Assembly (NCBI GenBank): GCA_038043045.1 | Contig: JBBTCX010000225.1 | Coordinates: 1-25,456, forward strand | Direction: 5' to 3' | DNA from: JBBTCX01 sp038043045 | GTDB lineage: Bacteria; Planctomycetota; Phycisphaerae; UBA1845 | DNA length: 25,456 nt | Shown: positions 15,521 through 24,269 of the stretch, in pieces | Numbering within the stretch: the stretch's first letter is position 1 | How the letters are laid out: each line of letters opens with the position of its first letter | Notes under the pieces: model-generated | Seen by the model: the letters and a program-made list of their open reading frames with translations, nothing else | What the model was told of the DNA's origin: nothing | Databases searched by the model: none | Program-made: the position numbers and the translations under genes

Positions 15521-16546
15521 TCATGGTCGCGGAAAAAGAGAATCGGTCTTTGGAAAACCGGGGATCAAGAACGAATCTTCCTTGTCTACGGGAATCTCAT
15601 TCCCCTTGTATTGGAGGGTATTTCCCGAAAGCCACAAATTGTCTTTCTGGGTTCCAAACACCGGAGACCGAAGCTGTTTCGTACTGCCGTTGAGGAACAC
15701 CACCGCCTGACCGCGTCCGCCGTGCGCCTGGGAATTGGCCAGATTGGGATCGACTTCGGGGTGAAAGCGACCGCCGACAAAAAGTGGATTGGAGTCACTT
15801 AAGTAGGCTACCCTCGGTGACGGGCGCAAGTTGGCCGATCCACCGGAGAGATTCAAAGAGTCGTATCCAATGTTGCGGAGGGAAGGAAAGTCGTCCCGCG
15901 CGGATTCATCCGCCGTCGTCATGGGCTCGCCCAAAAGATCCGCGGGGCACAGATAGCTTTCCGGACGTGGACCGACGCCCGTTTTGGCCAAGAGGTACAG
16001 ATGGCGGCTGTTGGATTCGAAGGGTCCGTCGGCCGTGCCCAAGGGAAGCCAGCTCGATCTCGTTTGTGTTCCGGCATAGGGAAGCGATCCGTCGTAGTTC
16101 TCACGGTACATCTCGGCGGCGTTATAGACGGACCACAAATTCGTTTCGCATTGCGTATCCCGTGCACGACTTCTTAGTTGCGTCAATCCCGGAACCATGA
16201 CCCCGACAACCAAGGCGATGCAAGCCGCCGCCGCCAAAAGATCTCGCATGGGAACAAAGCGCAGTCTTCTCGGATTAGCGCCGACATCGCGCGACAAGGC
16301 TCGATTCCCGTGTCCCGACTTCTCCGCGCGACGGAGAATTCGATCCACCAACCCGGCGGGTGGTGAAGCGATTGTCCAGTAATCCAAAGGACGCAGAGTG
16401 CGTGCCAAGCGGTGACTCAATGCCCGAACGTTGGGGTTTCTAGCAAGGAGCGCCAGCACTTTTCGACGTTCTTCATCCTTTAAGCGATTCAAATGTAGAT
16501 CAAGCAACAACTGCTCAATCGGGCGATCAGGAGTGGGGTTACTCAT
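15521..16546 (-). CDS. Anti-sigma-like membrane protein with pseudopilin/DUF1559-like segment
   Basis: A 341-residue single-pass membrane protein. The cytoplasmic N-terminus (1-100) is helical and charged: IEQLLLDLHLNRLKDEERRK, with SPPAGLVDRILRRAE near 61-75, the type of segment before the membrane helix in anti-sigma factors. No zinc HxxxCxxC motif is seen. The membrane helix (about 103-120) runs into VPGLTQLRSRARDTQCETNL and YNAAEMYRENYDGSLPYAG. That sequence resembles the start of planctomycete type II secretion/DUF1559 pseudopilin-like proteins. The C-terminal part contains SYLCPADL and VAYLSDSNPL, also found in that group. It lies 57 nt after the ECF sigma gene, so I infer it binds and regulates that factor. 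ATG at 16546 has GAGAAG upstream. Confidence 0.8.
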   Translation of the reverse strand: MSNPTPDRPIEQLLLDLHLNRLKDEERRKVLALLARNPNVRALSHRLARTLRPLDYWTIASPPAGLVDRILRRAEKSGHGNRALSRDVGANPRRLRFVPMRDLLAAAACIALVVGVMVPGLTQLRSRARDTQCETNLWSVYNAAEMYRENYDGSLPYAGTQTRSSWLPLGTADGPFESNSRHLYLLAKTGVGPRPESYLCPADLLGEPMTTADESARDDFPSLRNIGYDSLNLSGGSANLRPSPRVAYLSDSNPLFVGGRFHPEVDPNLANSQAHGGRGQAVVFLNGSTKQLRSPVFGTQKDNLWLSGNTLQYKGNEIPVDKEDSFLIPGFPKTDSLFPRP

Positions 16547-16603
16547 GGTATCTTCTCAAACTTCTTGCCTAAGAACACGATCAAACCGACGACTCACGAT
16601 GGT

Positions 16604-17212
16604 CTATCCGTGTTCGTTTTTCATTCTCTGCCGCACAGCCGCACGATAGCGCCCTCCAAAATCAACAATAGCCGCGTGCAACCGACTTTTCACCGTCCCA
16701 ACAGGAATATTTACAATATCGCCGATTTCTCGGTACGAAAACCGATGATAGTACGCCAGAATCAAAACCTCTCTCAGTTTCACGGGCATCAGCCCAATCG
16801 CGGAGCGAACGAGGCGCCGCCGATCCTCGGTTCCCAAGTCGTCTTCTTGGGGGATCGGTTCGGCGGATAACAAGTCGACAAAACGGCGACCTGATTCTTG
16901 TTCATCCTCCGCATATCCATCCAACGGTACTTCGTGCTTGCGTTCACGATTTCGCAAGTAATCGCGCGCCTTGTTCGCGGCAATGGCGAATAACCACGAT
17001 TTAAACTTCCTTTCCGGATCAAAGCTGGACGCGGACAGGTAAACTCGCAACATGGTCTCTTGAACGACGTCCTCCGCCGCGGCAGAGCTCGCGGTGATTC
17101 GCATGGCGAATTGATAGAGCTCCGCATGGTGTCTTCGGGCCAATAACTCGAACCCACCACCGTCTCCGGCGAGGAAATCTCTGAGGAGCTGTTCATCCGG
17201 TGGCGCGTCCAC
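16604..17212 (-). CDS. ECF-type RNA polymerase sigma factor
   Basis: A 202-residue extracytoplasmic-function sigma factor that would direct RNA polymerase to a stress or envelope regulon. Region 2 (about 22-91) includes AAEDVVQETMLRVYLSASSF and KSWLFAIAANKARDYLRNRE. Region 4 (about 136-184) has MPVKLREVLILAYYHRFSYR and VGTVKSRLHAA, the helix-turn-helix that reads the -35 element. The acidic linker between them (95-130) is longer than usual. No ATG is in frame at the beginning; the start is GTG at 17212, since the overlapping ATGs are out of frame. The gene order sigma then membrane anti-sigma-like protein is the standard ECF layout. Its target promoters are not evident here. Confidence 0.95.
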   Translation of the reverse strand: MDAPPDEQLLRDFLAGDGGGFELLARRHHAELYQFAMRITASSAAAEDVVQETMLRVYLSASSFDPERKFKSWLFAIAANKARDYLRNRERKHEVPLDGYAEDEQESGRRFVDLLSAEPIPQEDDLGTEDRRRLVRSAIGLMPVKLREVLILAYYHRFSYREIGDIVNIPVGTVKSRLHAAIVDFGGRYRAAVRQRMKNEHG

Positions 17213-17556
17213 ATACTCATTGTATCCTTACGAACGCCAGAGTGGGTTTGTTCGAAATAAATTTTCACACAATAATAGTCAGTGAGTCTTTATTGGCTTT
17301 GTTATTGGCATCACCATGAAAACTGCTATAGTCCAGGCAGAATTCAGATTCTTCCGGTGACGCCGATCCGCTTCCCATAACTTGCGAATCACCTGCTTCG
17401 GATTGTGTCGTTTCCGCCCACTCCGGGGCCGTCAGCTCTCAAAACCTCTGGCTCAACTTTTTGGAGAGCAAGTCATAGTGAGCGGCGAGCTTTCGCGGTG
17501 GCGCATCAAAGATTCGGCCATTGCGATGATGTGCGCGCTGCAGGAGAATCAGGGAC
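17213..17556. other. Divergent intergenic region with plus-strand promoter
   Basis: 344 nt between the sigma factor gene and the secreted-protein gene. It is AT-rich at about 17255-17335 and contains the promoter at 17305-17332. A reading frame starting at 17382 has no recognisable features and overlaps the next gene, so I do not call it. The leader from the promoter to the ATG is about 220 nt, with no structure I recognise. Confidence 0.35.
17305..17332 (+). promoter_or_regulatory. Sigma70-like promoter with extended -10
   Basis: TTGGCA (17305-17310) and TATAGT (17327-17332) are 16 bases apart. TGC directly before the -10 makes an extended -10 element (TGnTATAGT). Each hexamer has five of six consensus bases. 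It faces the gene at 17557. Confidence 0.5.
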
Positions 17557-18195
17557 ATGGGGTTCCTCAAGCTCTCTATGATCGTGTCGATTGGGGGAAT
17601 AATTCAAATGACCGCCTCAATGGCTCAGACCAATACAAAATCAAATTGCTGGAACTTTGATACTGAGAAGATCAGCGAAATTGCCAAAGGTTTTTCAAAC
17701 GACGTTGGCCAGTGGAAGGTTCTCGCGGATGACTCAGCGCCCAGCAAGGGAAACGTCCTCGCCCAACTCGCCAAAAGCGAAAAAACCGCATACAATGTCA
17801 CGTTCATCATCGACACGCAGTACAAAAACGTCGATTTATCCGTAAAGCTCAAGGCCATCGCCGGAGAAATCGATCAAGGTGGTGGAGTGGTTTGGCGAGC
17901 GAAGGACGCTCAGAACTACTACGTCTGTCGCTACAACCCCCTCGAAAAAAACTTTCGAGTCTACAAGGTGGTGGGCGGCAAGCGCGATGAACTCGGTAGC
18001 GCGGATGTTTCCGATGTCAAAGGCTGGCACACGATTCGAGTGGTGATGAACGGTGACCGCATCGAATGTCACCTCGACGGAAAAAAACTCTTGGAAGTAT
18101 CGGATTCCACAATCACCGTGGCGGGCCGCATCGGCCTGTGGACGAAAGCCGACGGTCAGACTTATTTTGACGATCTTACCGCCACCGGAGAATAG
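17557..18195 (+). CDS. Secreted LamG/DUF1080-like protein
   Basis: A 212-residue exported protein. The N-terminus (MGFLKLSMIVSIGGIIQM, then TASMAQ) is a signal peptide with a likely cut after AQ. The rest (about 28-212) fits a single concanavalin A-like jelly-roll domain of the LamG/DUF1080 (3-keto-disaccharide hydrolase-like) type: GGGVVWRAKDAQNYYVCRYN, then WHTIRVVMNGDRIECHLDGK, then AGRIGLWTKADGQTYFDDL. This order of strands is characteristic of the group. Catalytic activity cannot be judged; a carbohydrate-binding or glycoside-acting role outside the cytoplasm is inferred from the fold. ATG at 17557 has AGGAG about 12 bases upstream. It stands alone, convergent with rsgA 41 nt away. Confidence 0.85.
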   Translation: MGFLKLSMIVSIGGIIQMTASMAQTNTKSNCWNFDTEKISEIAKGFSNDVGQWKVLADDSAPSKGNVLAQLAKSEKTAYNVTFIIDTQYKNVDLSVKLKAIAGEIDQGGGVVWRAKDAQNYYVCRYNPLEKNFRVYKVVGGKRDELGSADVSDVKGWHTIRVVMNGDRIECHLDGKKLLEVSDSTITVAGRIGLWTKADGQTYFDDLTATGE

Positions 18196-18236
18196 TTCGA
18201 CAAGCAGCCTGTAGAAGGAGCCGCGAGGGTTCCGAG

Positions 18237-19385
18237 TTAGCGGTGCATTTTTCCAATGGGCTCTTCAAAAAGCTTCACATAGCTCTCATAACGTTCCGGA
18301 TGGATTCGGCCACTCTCAACTGCCGCTAGGACCGCGCAGCCTTTTTCGTGTCGATGGGAGCAATCGGGAAACTTGCAGCCGAACACGTAGGGCACGAACT
18401 CAACAAAAAGAGCCTCCAATTCTCCTCTGGGTATGAGGCCTATGTCGAAGGCTCGAACGCCCGGTGTATCCACAACGAATCCGCCGAAGTCCAGCTTGAG
18501 CATCACCGCGGTTGTCGTGGTATGGCGACCTTTTAGAGTTTCTTTCCCAACCGCATTGACACGGAGCTTCAGTCCGGGCTGAATGACGTTCAAGAGAGAG
18601 CTCTTCCCGACTCCGCTTTGACCCGCCACAGCCGTGGACTTGTTTGCAAAGATTGCTCTTAAGGCTGCCATTCCTTCGCCCGTGTGTATGCTGGTTGCGA
18701 CCGTTGGCCAACCCAGTTGCGCATACCGATCGAGCATTCGCCGCGCATCATTACGGGTATCCAAATCGATCTTGTTCATGCAAATCGCCGGTTGAATGCC
18801 GCCCGAAAGAGCTGAGACGGTGTAACGGTCGATCAAGTTTGATTTCGGCGGCGGTTCCGCGGCAGAGCTTACAATGAGGACCTGGTCCACATTGGCCGCG
18901 ATGGTGTGAAGACGATTGCCGGAGCCTCTCTGGAGTTGGTTTTTTCGTGTTTCGACGGAGATGATGACGCCTTCCTGACTGGAACCTTGGGATTCATCGA
19001 GTCGGAAGTTTACCCGATCTCCCACGACAACCGGATGCCTATCCTCGATGACTTTCGAGCGAAGGACTTGTCGAATGGTGCATCGCCAAACGCGCTGCCC
19101 GTCGTCAACATCGGCGTATAAACCGAGAACGGCGGTAACGACTCCTCGAAGCTGGGAGGATTCGGCTTCGGTCTTTTTACCGTGAACAATGATCGTGCGC
19201 TGGCGGGAAAGTTCGCCTTTGGCAACGACGCTTTCGTTTTGAGCCGAGTCCAGGTCACGACCTTCGGTTTCGTTGGCTCGGCGGGTCCAATCCGTTGTTC
19301 TTGGCCGAGAACCTCGATTCCGGCGCATGGGAATTCGCGTCTTGCGGCCCTTGTTGTGTTTTTGAGGTTCGTCGGATGAGGGCAT
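18237..19385 (-). CDS. rsgA: Ribosome small subunit-dependent GTPase RsgA
   Basis: RsgA (YjeQ) is a circularly permuted GTPase that helps late maturation of the 30S subunit. The 382-residue protein starts with a basic, probably disordered extension (1-70), longer than usual. It is followed by an OB-fold domain (about 78-150), the permuted GTPase with NKID (204-207) before GQSGVGKSS (255-263) and DTPG (306-309), and a C-terminal zinc site: C337, C342, H344 and C350. The GRHTTTTAVML segment is the switch I region. ATG at 19385 has AAGGA upstream. It is transcribed alone, away from pyrF. Confidence 0.96.
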   Translation of the reverse strand: MPSSDEPQKHNKGRKTRIPMRRNRGSRPRTTDWTRRANETEGRDLDSAQNESVVAKGELSRQRTIIVHGKKTEAESSQLRGVVTAVLGLYADVDDGQRVWRCTIRQVLRSKVIEDRHPVVVGDRVNFRLDESQGSSQEGVIISVETRKNQLQRGSGNRLHTIAANVDQVLIVSSAAEPPPKSNLIDRYTVSALSGGIQPAICMNKIDLDTRNDARRMLDRYAQLGWPTVATSIHTGEGMAALRAIFANKSTAVAGQSGVGKSSLLNVIQPGLKLRVNAVGKETLKGRHTTTTAVMLKLDFGGFVVDTPGVRAFDIGLIPRGELEALFVEFVPYVFGCKFPDCSHRHEKGCAVLAAVESGRIHPERYESYVKLFEEPIGKMHR

Positions 19386-19580
19386 CTATTTTTTCCTTTT
19401 CTTGGTCGTCGACCGCGCGGAAACCTCAACGATCATACCATGATTCTGCTGGCAGCATGAACCACGGATTCCATGAGAAACGGGCTATCGGGGACTATTC
19501 GACACATCGAGCCTGTCTTTGACTTGCGTGGAACTGGTGGGCACACGAGACTGATGTTCGGCAAGACGCGAGGTCAACCC

Positions 19581-20555
19581 ATGATGAATCATTTTGCGGA
19601 TCGACTGCTTCACGCGATTCAAAAAACCCGCGCGCCGGTTTGCGTCGGCATTGATCCGGTATTGGATCGAATCCCCGACGAGTTGCTCCAAGAGCACGGG
19701 GTCCATCTGGATTCGACGGGCCAACCATTGAAGGGTACGTCACTCGATTCCGTGGGCAAAGCATTCAAAGTGTTTGGTCGGGAGGTGATCCATCTTATCG
19801 CCGATCTTGTACCGGCCTGCAAGCTGAATATCGCATTCTTTGAGCCCTATTTCGATGTTGGGGTTCGCACCTATTTTGAGTTGATTCGAGAAGCTCGGCA
19901 GGCGGGCCTGCTGGTGATCGGTGATATCAAGCGGTCGGACATTGATCACTCAGCCGCTCAATATGCGTTGGCCCATCTCGGTTCGAGTTCCACCTTTTTC
20001 GCCGACGCATCTTCCTTCGCCGAACCGGATGCCGTGACGATCAACGCATATTTGGGGAGTGATGGAATCGCTCCGTTTGTCGACGTCGCCAAAAAAGAGG
20101 GCCGAGGCGTATTCGCGTTGGTCCAGACCAGCAATCGATCGGCGGAACAGCTTCAAGGGTTAAAGCTCTCGGACGGTCGGCGTGTGGTGCGTGCCTTAGC
20201 GGACTATGTCAACGAGTGGTCATCGGCGGCGGGGATGATAGGTGAATCGGGTTTTAGTTTGCTCGGAGCGGTTGTGGCGCCTCAAGATCGCCCAGGAACG
20301 ATGGAACTCCGAAAGGCCATGCCGGCGTGCATTTTCTTAGTGCCGGGTTTCGGATTTCAAGGACGTAGCGCCGAGGATGTGGCCGCTTGTTTTCGCAACG
20401 ATGGAACCGGAGCGATCGTAAACGCGTCCCGAAGCATCATTCACGCCTACCGCGATTCGAAATACAGAGATCAGTACGGGAATGATTGGCGTCGTTGCAT
20501 CGTAGCCGCTTGTAAGGATTTTGCGGACGCTTTTCGGTTCATTTCTTCTCGGTGA
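19581..20555 (+). CDS. pyrF: Orotidine 5'-phosphate decarboxylase (type 2)
   Basis: PyrF removes CO2 from OMP to make UMP, the last step of de novo pyrimidine synthesis. The 324-residue length and motifs fit the PyrF type 2 subfamily rather than the shorter E. coli type. VCVGIDPVLDRIP near the start binds substrate, GDIKRSDIDHSAAQYA carries the catalytic D-x-K-R-x-D array, and VPGFGFQGRSAEDVAACF with GAIVNASRSIIHAY forms the phosphate-binding end. ATG at 19581 (immediately followed by a second ATG) has GAGG upstream and fits the family N-terminus; the frame stays open to 19473, but that part looks non-coding. It is a single gene with no other pyr genes nearby. Confidence 0.96.
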   Translation: MMNHFADRLLHAIQKTRAPVCVGIDPVLDRIPDELLQEHGVHLDSTGQPLKGTSLDSVGKAFKVFGREVIHLIADLVPACKLNIAFFEPYFDVGVRTYFELIREARQAGLLVIGDIKRSDIDHSAAQYALAHLGSSSTFFADASSFAEPDAVTINAYLGSDGIAPFVDVAKKEGRGVFALVQTSNRSAEQLQGLKLSDGRRVVRALADYVNEWSSAAGMIGESGFSLLGAVVAPQDRPGTMELRKAMPACIFLVPGFGFQGRSAEDVAACFRNDGTGAIVNASRSIIHAYRDSKYRDQYGNDWRRCIVAACKDFADAFRFISSR

Positions 20556-20739
20556 ATCAACTCGCCGACGAACCGCCTGAAGCGCGGCCTATTTCGTAAC
20601 GTGGAGTCGGACGCAGACCATTCGGGCCGTCCGGCCAAGCGAGTTCGTGCGTGCCAATTATCTGTCATCTTTTGGAACGTCCTGTAGTTCTGGGCGTTAC
20701 GATCCCTGAGCGACCAAGACTTCTTGGAGATGTCTCGTA

Positions 20740-20754
20740 GTCGCGCAGCGCGAC
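20740..20754. repeat. Compact palindrome between pyrF and flagellin
   Basis: GTCGCGC-A-GCGCGAC is a perfect 7-bp inverted repeat with a single central base, flanked by CGTAG (20736-20740) and CTACG (20761-20765). It could be a dispersed palindromic unit or a protein-binding site. No second copy occurs in the window. Confidence 0.35.
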
Positions 20755-20835
20755 GTGGACCTACGTGAATTCCCTTGAATTTTTTTTGCCTCCATTGGTT
20801 TTATATCCTACGTTTGGCAATGAGTGACACTGGCT

Positions 20836-20856
20836 CGCCGGTTTCGCCGCCCGGCG
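20836..20856 (+). promoter_or_regulatory. Leader hairpin before flagellin start
   Basis: CGCCGG (20836-20841) pairs with CCGGCG (20851-20856) around a 9-nt loop. The stem ends five bases before AAAAGGGG, the flagellin ribosome-binding region, so it could affect translation initiation. Confidence 0.3.
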
Positions 20857-20875
20857 TGTAAAAAGGGGTACGCAC

Positions 20876-22348
20876 ATGGCACTGACGGTTACGAATAGTA
20901 ACACAATCCGACTATTGCACACGCTGAATGCTACGACCGCCTCCCAGGCGCGTACCATTGAGCAGCTTACGACCGGAAAGCGAATCAACGCGGGCAAAGA
21001 TGACCCGGCTGGATTGATCGCCCTGTCATCGCTCAACGCCGAGTTGGCCAGCGTCGCCACATCGTTGGACAATAACCAGCGAACGGACTCGGTTCTGACC
21101 GTGGCCGACAAATCTTTGGGGGAAATCTCCGGTTTGCTCACGGAAATTGAGGGTCTTGTCACAAAATCCGCCAGTACGGCCAACATTTCCGCGTCGGAAA
21201 TCGCCGCGAATCAAGCCCAGATCGATAATGCGCTCACCGCGATCGATCGAATCGTCAGCACGACCAATTTCAACGGCAAGAAACTGCTTGACGGAACCTT
21301 CAGCGTAAGAACCACCGGGTTTACGGGCAATGCGTATTTGAAGAATCTGCGTGTGTTCTCGCGCTCGGAGACGACTGCGGATACGACGGTCACTGTCAGC
21401 CGCGTCACTTCCGCGCAGGTGGCTTCGGCGTCGTTTGGTTTCGTCGGGGGTAGTGCCCGAACATCGGGAACGACGCAAGTGGCGATTCAAGGAACGCTCG
21501 GTACCGCGACGATTACCTTGACCAGCGGACTGACTCAGGCGCAGATCGTAACCTCGATCAACGCCGCGAAAGGTCAAACCGGGGTGTCCGCCATTCAGAA
21601 TTCGACCAACATCAAGCTGAATTCGACGGCGTTTGGAACGGATGCGTTTGTCAGCGTAGAGGTGCTTTCCGGAGGGACGATCAATTCGAGCTATTCGACG
21701 GCAACCAGTGACGCAAACACCGCCAACGACGTAAGAAACCAGAGCAAGCAAACCGGTATCGATGCCAAGGTCACCGTCAATGGACAAACCGCCGGCACGA
21801 ACGGGTTGAATGTGTTTTACAATGCTAACGGACTCAGCTTGGAGTTCTCCCTGGAGGAAAACTTCGGCAAGGGGAATACGGGGGCGACGACCTCGACCAG
21901 TTTCACTGTCAACCCAACGGGTGGTGCCACGTTCCAATTGGGCACGACTACCGACACGCGGTCGACGATCGGAGTAGACTCGGTGGCCTCGTACAATCTT
22001 GCCGGAGGGAATGGAACCCGGCGACTCAGCGAGCTCAAATCCGGTGGCGGTGCGGAGTTGAAGACCGATGTGTCGGCCGCGCGCCTCGCCGTTCGAGACG
22101 CGATCACCGAGGTGGCCAGTATTCGTGGTCGACTCGGCGCGTTCCAGAAGTATGAAGTTGGTACGGCGATTTCGTCTCTACAGGCCGCTCAGAACGGATT
22201 AACTCAAGCGGCGAGTGTCATCGGCGATACCGACTTCGCGGTCGCCACGGCCGATCTTAACCGTCAACAAGTGCTGTTGCAGTCGAATATCTCGCTGTTG
22301 GGAATCGCCAACCAGCAAGCGGCACAAATTTTGCAACTGTTGCAATAA
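20876..22348 (+). CDS. fliC: Flagellin
   Basis: Flagellin is the subunit of the flagellar filament, exported by the flagellar type III system without a signal peptide. The N-terminal D0/D1 part is clear: NSNTIRLLHTLNATTASQAR, TIEQLTTGKRINAGKDDPAG and NNQRTDSVLTVADKSLGEIS. The C-terminal D1/D0 part is also clear: IRGRLGAFQKYEVGTAISSL and DFAVATADLNRQQVLLQSNI, ending LLGIANQQAAQILQLLQ. The middle (about 150-400) is rich in Thr, Ser, Gly and Asn with almost no aromatic residues, as in exposed D2/D3 domains. At 490 residues it is medium length. ATG at 20876 has AAAAGGGG upstream. No other flagellar gene is in the window. A strong terminator follows at 22417-22466. Confidence 0.96.
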   Translation: MALTVTNSNTIRLLHTLNATTASQARTIEQLTTGKRINAGKDDPAGLIALSSLNAELASVATSLDNNQRTDSVLTVADKSLGEISGLLTEIEGLVTKSASTANISASEIAANQAQIDNALTAIDRIVSTTNFNGKKLLDGTFSVRTTGFTGNAYLKNLRVFSRSETTADTTVTVSRVTSAQVASASFGFVGGSARTSGTTQVAIQGTLGTATITLTSGLTQAQIVTSINAAKGQTGVSAIQNSTNIKLNSTAFGTDAFVSVEVLSGGTINSSYSTATSDANTANDVRNQSKQTGIDAKVTVNGQTAGTNGLNVFYNANGLSLEFSLEENFGKGNTGATTSTSFTVNPTGGATFQLGTTTDTRSTIGVDSVASYNLAGGNGTRRLSELKSGGGAELKTDVSAARLAVRDAITEVASIRGRLGAFQKYEVGTAISSLQAAQNGLTQAASVIGDTDFAVATADLNRQQVLLQSNISLLGIANQQAAQILQLLQ

Positions 22349-22416
22349 GTTAGGAAGCACCCAGTTTCAAAACAGAACATGATCGAGCGGTCTTGGGGGA
22401 GAACGCTTGAGCATGG

Positions 22417-22466
22417 ACGCCGCAGCGGGTCGGGAGTCGAAAGACTATCGACCCGCCGGCGTTTTA
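22417..22466 (+). terminator. Intrinsic terminator of flagellin gene
   Basis: A long GC-rich stem: ACGCCG (22417-22422) with CGGCGT (22457-22462), GCGGGTCG (22425-22432) with CGACCCGC (22449-22456), then AGTC-GAAA-GACT (22435-22446) capped by a GAAA tetraloop. TTTTA follows at 22462-22466. It sits about 70 nt after the flagellin stop. The minus side has no T-run, so it serves the plus strand. Confidence 0.75.
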
Positions 22467-22487
22467 ACGGTGATTGAAAAGGACCGA

Positions 22488-24227
22488 TCACGCTCGTTTC
22501 CGTTTCGCCGCAATCCACCGTCGCAGGGCAGCCAGCGTCCCGGTGTTGACCACCTGATCCTTCCTAGCGCCGCCGCGTCGTGCAGTAGTGACACCGAGTG
22601 GCATCTGACCAAGCTGATCGACATGATGAGCGTCCGTGTCAATCACCAACGTGACACCTGCCTCAATGGCCTGACGCACATGATTGTCCTTCAAGTCCAA
22701 CCGTTGCCAACTCGCGTTGATTTCGAGCATGGTTTTGGTTTCGACTGCGGCCTCAACAACCGCCGACATGTCCAATTCCATCGCCGCTCGTCGGTTGATC
22801 AATCGTCCCGTGGGATGTCCGATCGCACAGACATAGGGATTGTTCATCGCCGCAAGGGTTCGTTGCGTCGCGCCGTGTTTTCCGGTGGGACCAGCAGTCA
22901 TGGCCGAATGAATGCTGGCCACGACCCAGTCGCATTCCGCTAGAATGTCGTCCGGAAAATCCATAGAGCCATCCGGCAGAATGTCGCATTCACACCCGGC
23001 CAGGATCGTGATTCCTTTGACGTTGCGATCCGCCGTCCGAATGTCTTCGATGTGCTTTTTCATCCGCTCAATCGAGAGCCCATTGGCAATCACGGAACTC
23101 TTCGAGTGGTCGCAGATGGCGATGTATTCATAACCCCGTGCCTTGGCGGCGACGGCCATTTCTTCGATCGAGTTGCGACCATCGCTAGCGACGGTGTGCA
23201 TGTGCAGATCGCCGCGAATGTCATCCAAAGAAATCAGGGAATCAAATGAACCCTCCGCTTCGAACTCCCCACGGTCCTCGCGCAACTCCGGCGGAACCCA
23301 AGCAAGGCCCAACTTCTTGTAGATTTCGTCCTCCTTTTTTCCGGCGACTCGCTTCTCGCCGTCATACAAGCCGTATTCATTCAATCGCCATTTCCGAGCG
23401 ATAGCCTTTTCACGCAGGCGAACATTGTGTTCCTTTGAACCCGTGAAGTATTGCAGCGCCGCTCCGAATGCGTCGGCCTCCACGACGCGAAGATCGATCT
23501 GCAGTTCACGATCTCCCTCCACTTGGACCGTGATTGACCCCTTCGTCGCCCCGGCGGCTAACACGCGTCGCGCGGCAGAGAGTTTCGTAAATCCGTCCAC
23601 CACGGTTTCGCCATTGGCTGCTTCGCAAAGCAAATCAATATCCCCGATCGTCTCACATCCACGTCGCAACGATCCCGCGATTTCCACTCGCTTCACGCCC
23701 TTCAAACTTCGCACGGCTTCTGCGAATTCCTCCGCAATCGGTAACGCCACTCCAAGAGGCGTGCGACCATGACTGCTTTCCAAAAAAGCCACCCCTTCAG
23801 CAATTTTGCGAACGCTGGCTTCACCAAGTCCCGGTAGTTGGGCCATCTCACTCGATTCAATGATGCGTTTGAGGTCGTCCAAGTTGCCGACCCCAAGCTG
23901 CTTGAAAACGAGTGCAACCTTCTTAGGCCCCATTCCCGGTATTTCGAGCAATGCAGGCAATCCGTGCGGCAGCTTCGCTTCCAATTCATCCAGAATTTCA
24001 ATGTGGCCCGTGGTCAGAAAATCCTGAATGTGCTTGGACATGCCCTTCCCGATTCCCGGAAGATCGGTCAGTCGATTCTCCGCCGCCAATTGGAAAACAT
24101 CTTCCGTCGCATCTTTGACCGAACGTGCCGCGCGACGATAAGAATTCACTCGAAACGAATCCGCTCCATCGATTTCAAGCAGATCGGCCGTTTTGTCCAA
24201 CGATTTGGCCACGTCCTCGTTTTTCAT
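22488..24227 (-). CDS. polX: DNA polymerase X family protein with PHP domain
   Basis: Bacterial PolX combines a gap-filling polymerase of the X family with a PHP phosphoesterase/exonuclease domain and acts in base-excision repair. The 579-residue length is typical. Residues 1-150 hold the helical 8-kDa-like region with helix-hairpin-helix elements (LPGIGKGMS, IPGMGPKKV, LPGLGEASV). The nucleotidyltransferase core has GSLRRGCETIGDID (185-198) with D196 and D198, and a third Asp in QIDLR (D245). The PHP domain begins with DLHMHTVASDG (340-350) and continues with CDHSKSS, ASIHSA, IGHPTGRL and IDTDAHH, the usual metal ligands. All key residues appear intact. ATG at 24227. It may follow a doubtful 60-aa ORF. 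Confidence 0.96.
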   Translation of the reverse strand: MKNEDVAKSLDKTADLLEIDGADSFRVNSYRRAARSVKDATEDVFQLAAENRLTDLPGIGKGMSKHIQDFLTTGHIEILDELEAKLPHGLPALLEIPGMGPKKVALVFKQLGVGNLDDLKRIIESSEMAQLPGLGEASVRKIAEGVAFLESSHGRTPLGVALPIAEEFAEAVRSLKGVKRVEIAGSLRRGCETIGDIDLLCEAANGETVVDGFTKLSAARRVLAAGATKGSITVQVEGDRELQIDLRVVEADAFGAALQYFTGSKEHNVRLREKAIARKWRLNEYGLYDGEKRVAGKKEDEIYKKLGLAWVPPELREDRGEFEAEGSFDSLISLDDIRGDLHMHTVASDGRNSIEEMAVAAKARGYEYIAICDHSKSSVIANGLSIERMKKHIEDIRTADRNVKGITILAGCECDILPDGSMDFPDDILAECDWVVASIHSAMTAGPTGKHGATQRTLAAMNNPYVCAIGHPTGRLINRRAAMELDMSAVVEAAVETKTMLEINASWQRLDLKDNHVRQAIEAGVTLVIDTDAHHVDQLGQMPLGVTTARRGGARKDQVVNTGTLAALRRWIAAKRKRA

Positions 24228-24269
24228 CGAATATCCGTCCGATTGATCCGTTCCACTGACTTCATTTTT

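Larger units (their letters stand above)
20556..20875. other. Intergenic region upstream of flagellin
   Basis: 320 nt without a convincing gene. It contains a compact palindrome (20740-20754) and a hairpin (20836-20856) just before the flagellin ribosome-binding site. I looked for a sigma28 (TAAA with GCCGATAA) or sigma54 (GG with GC ten bases later) promoter and found no good match. A T-rich run around 20778-20786 may mark the promoter area. Confidence 0.4.

Noticed and set aside
21026..21937. 303-codon minus-strand frame inside flagellin
   Set aside because: Arg/Gly-rich antisense of a flagellin whose ends are unmistakable.
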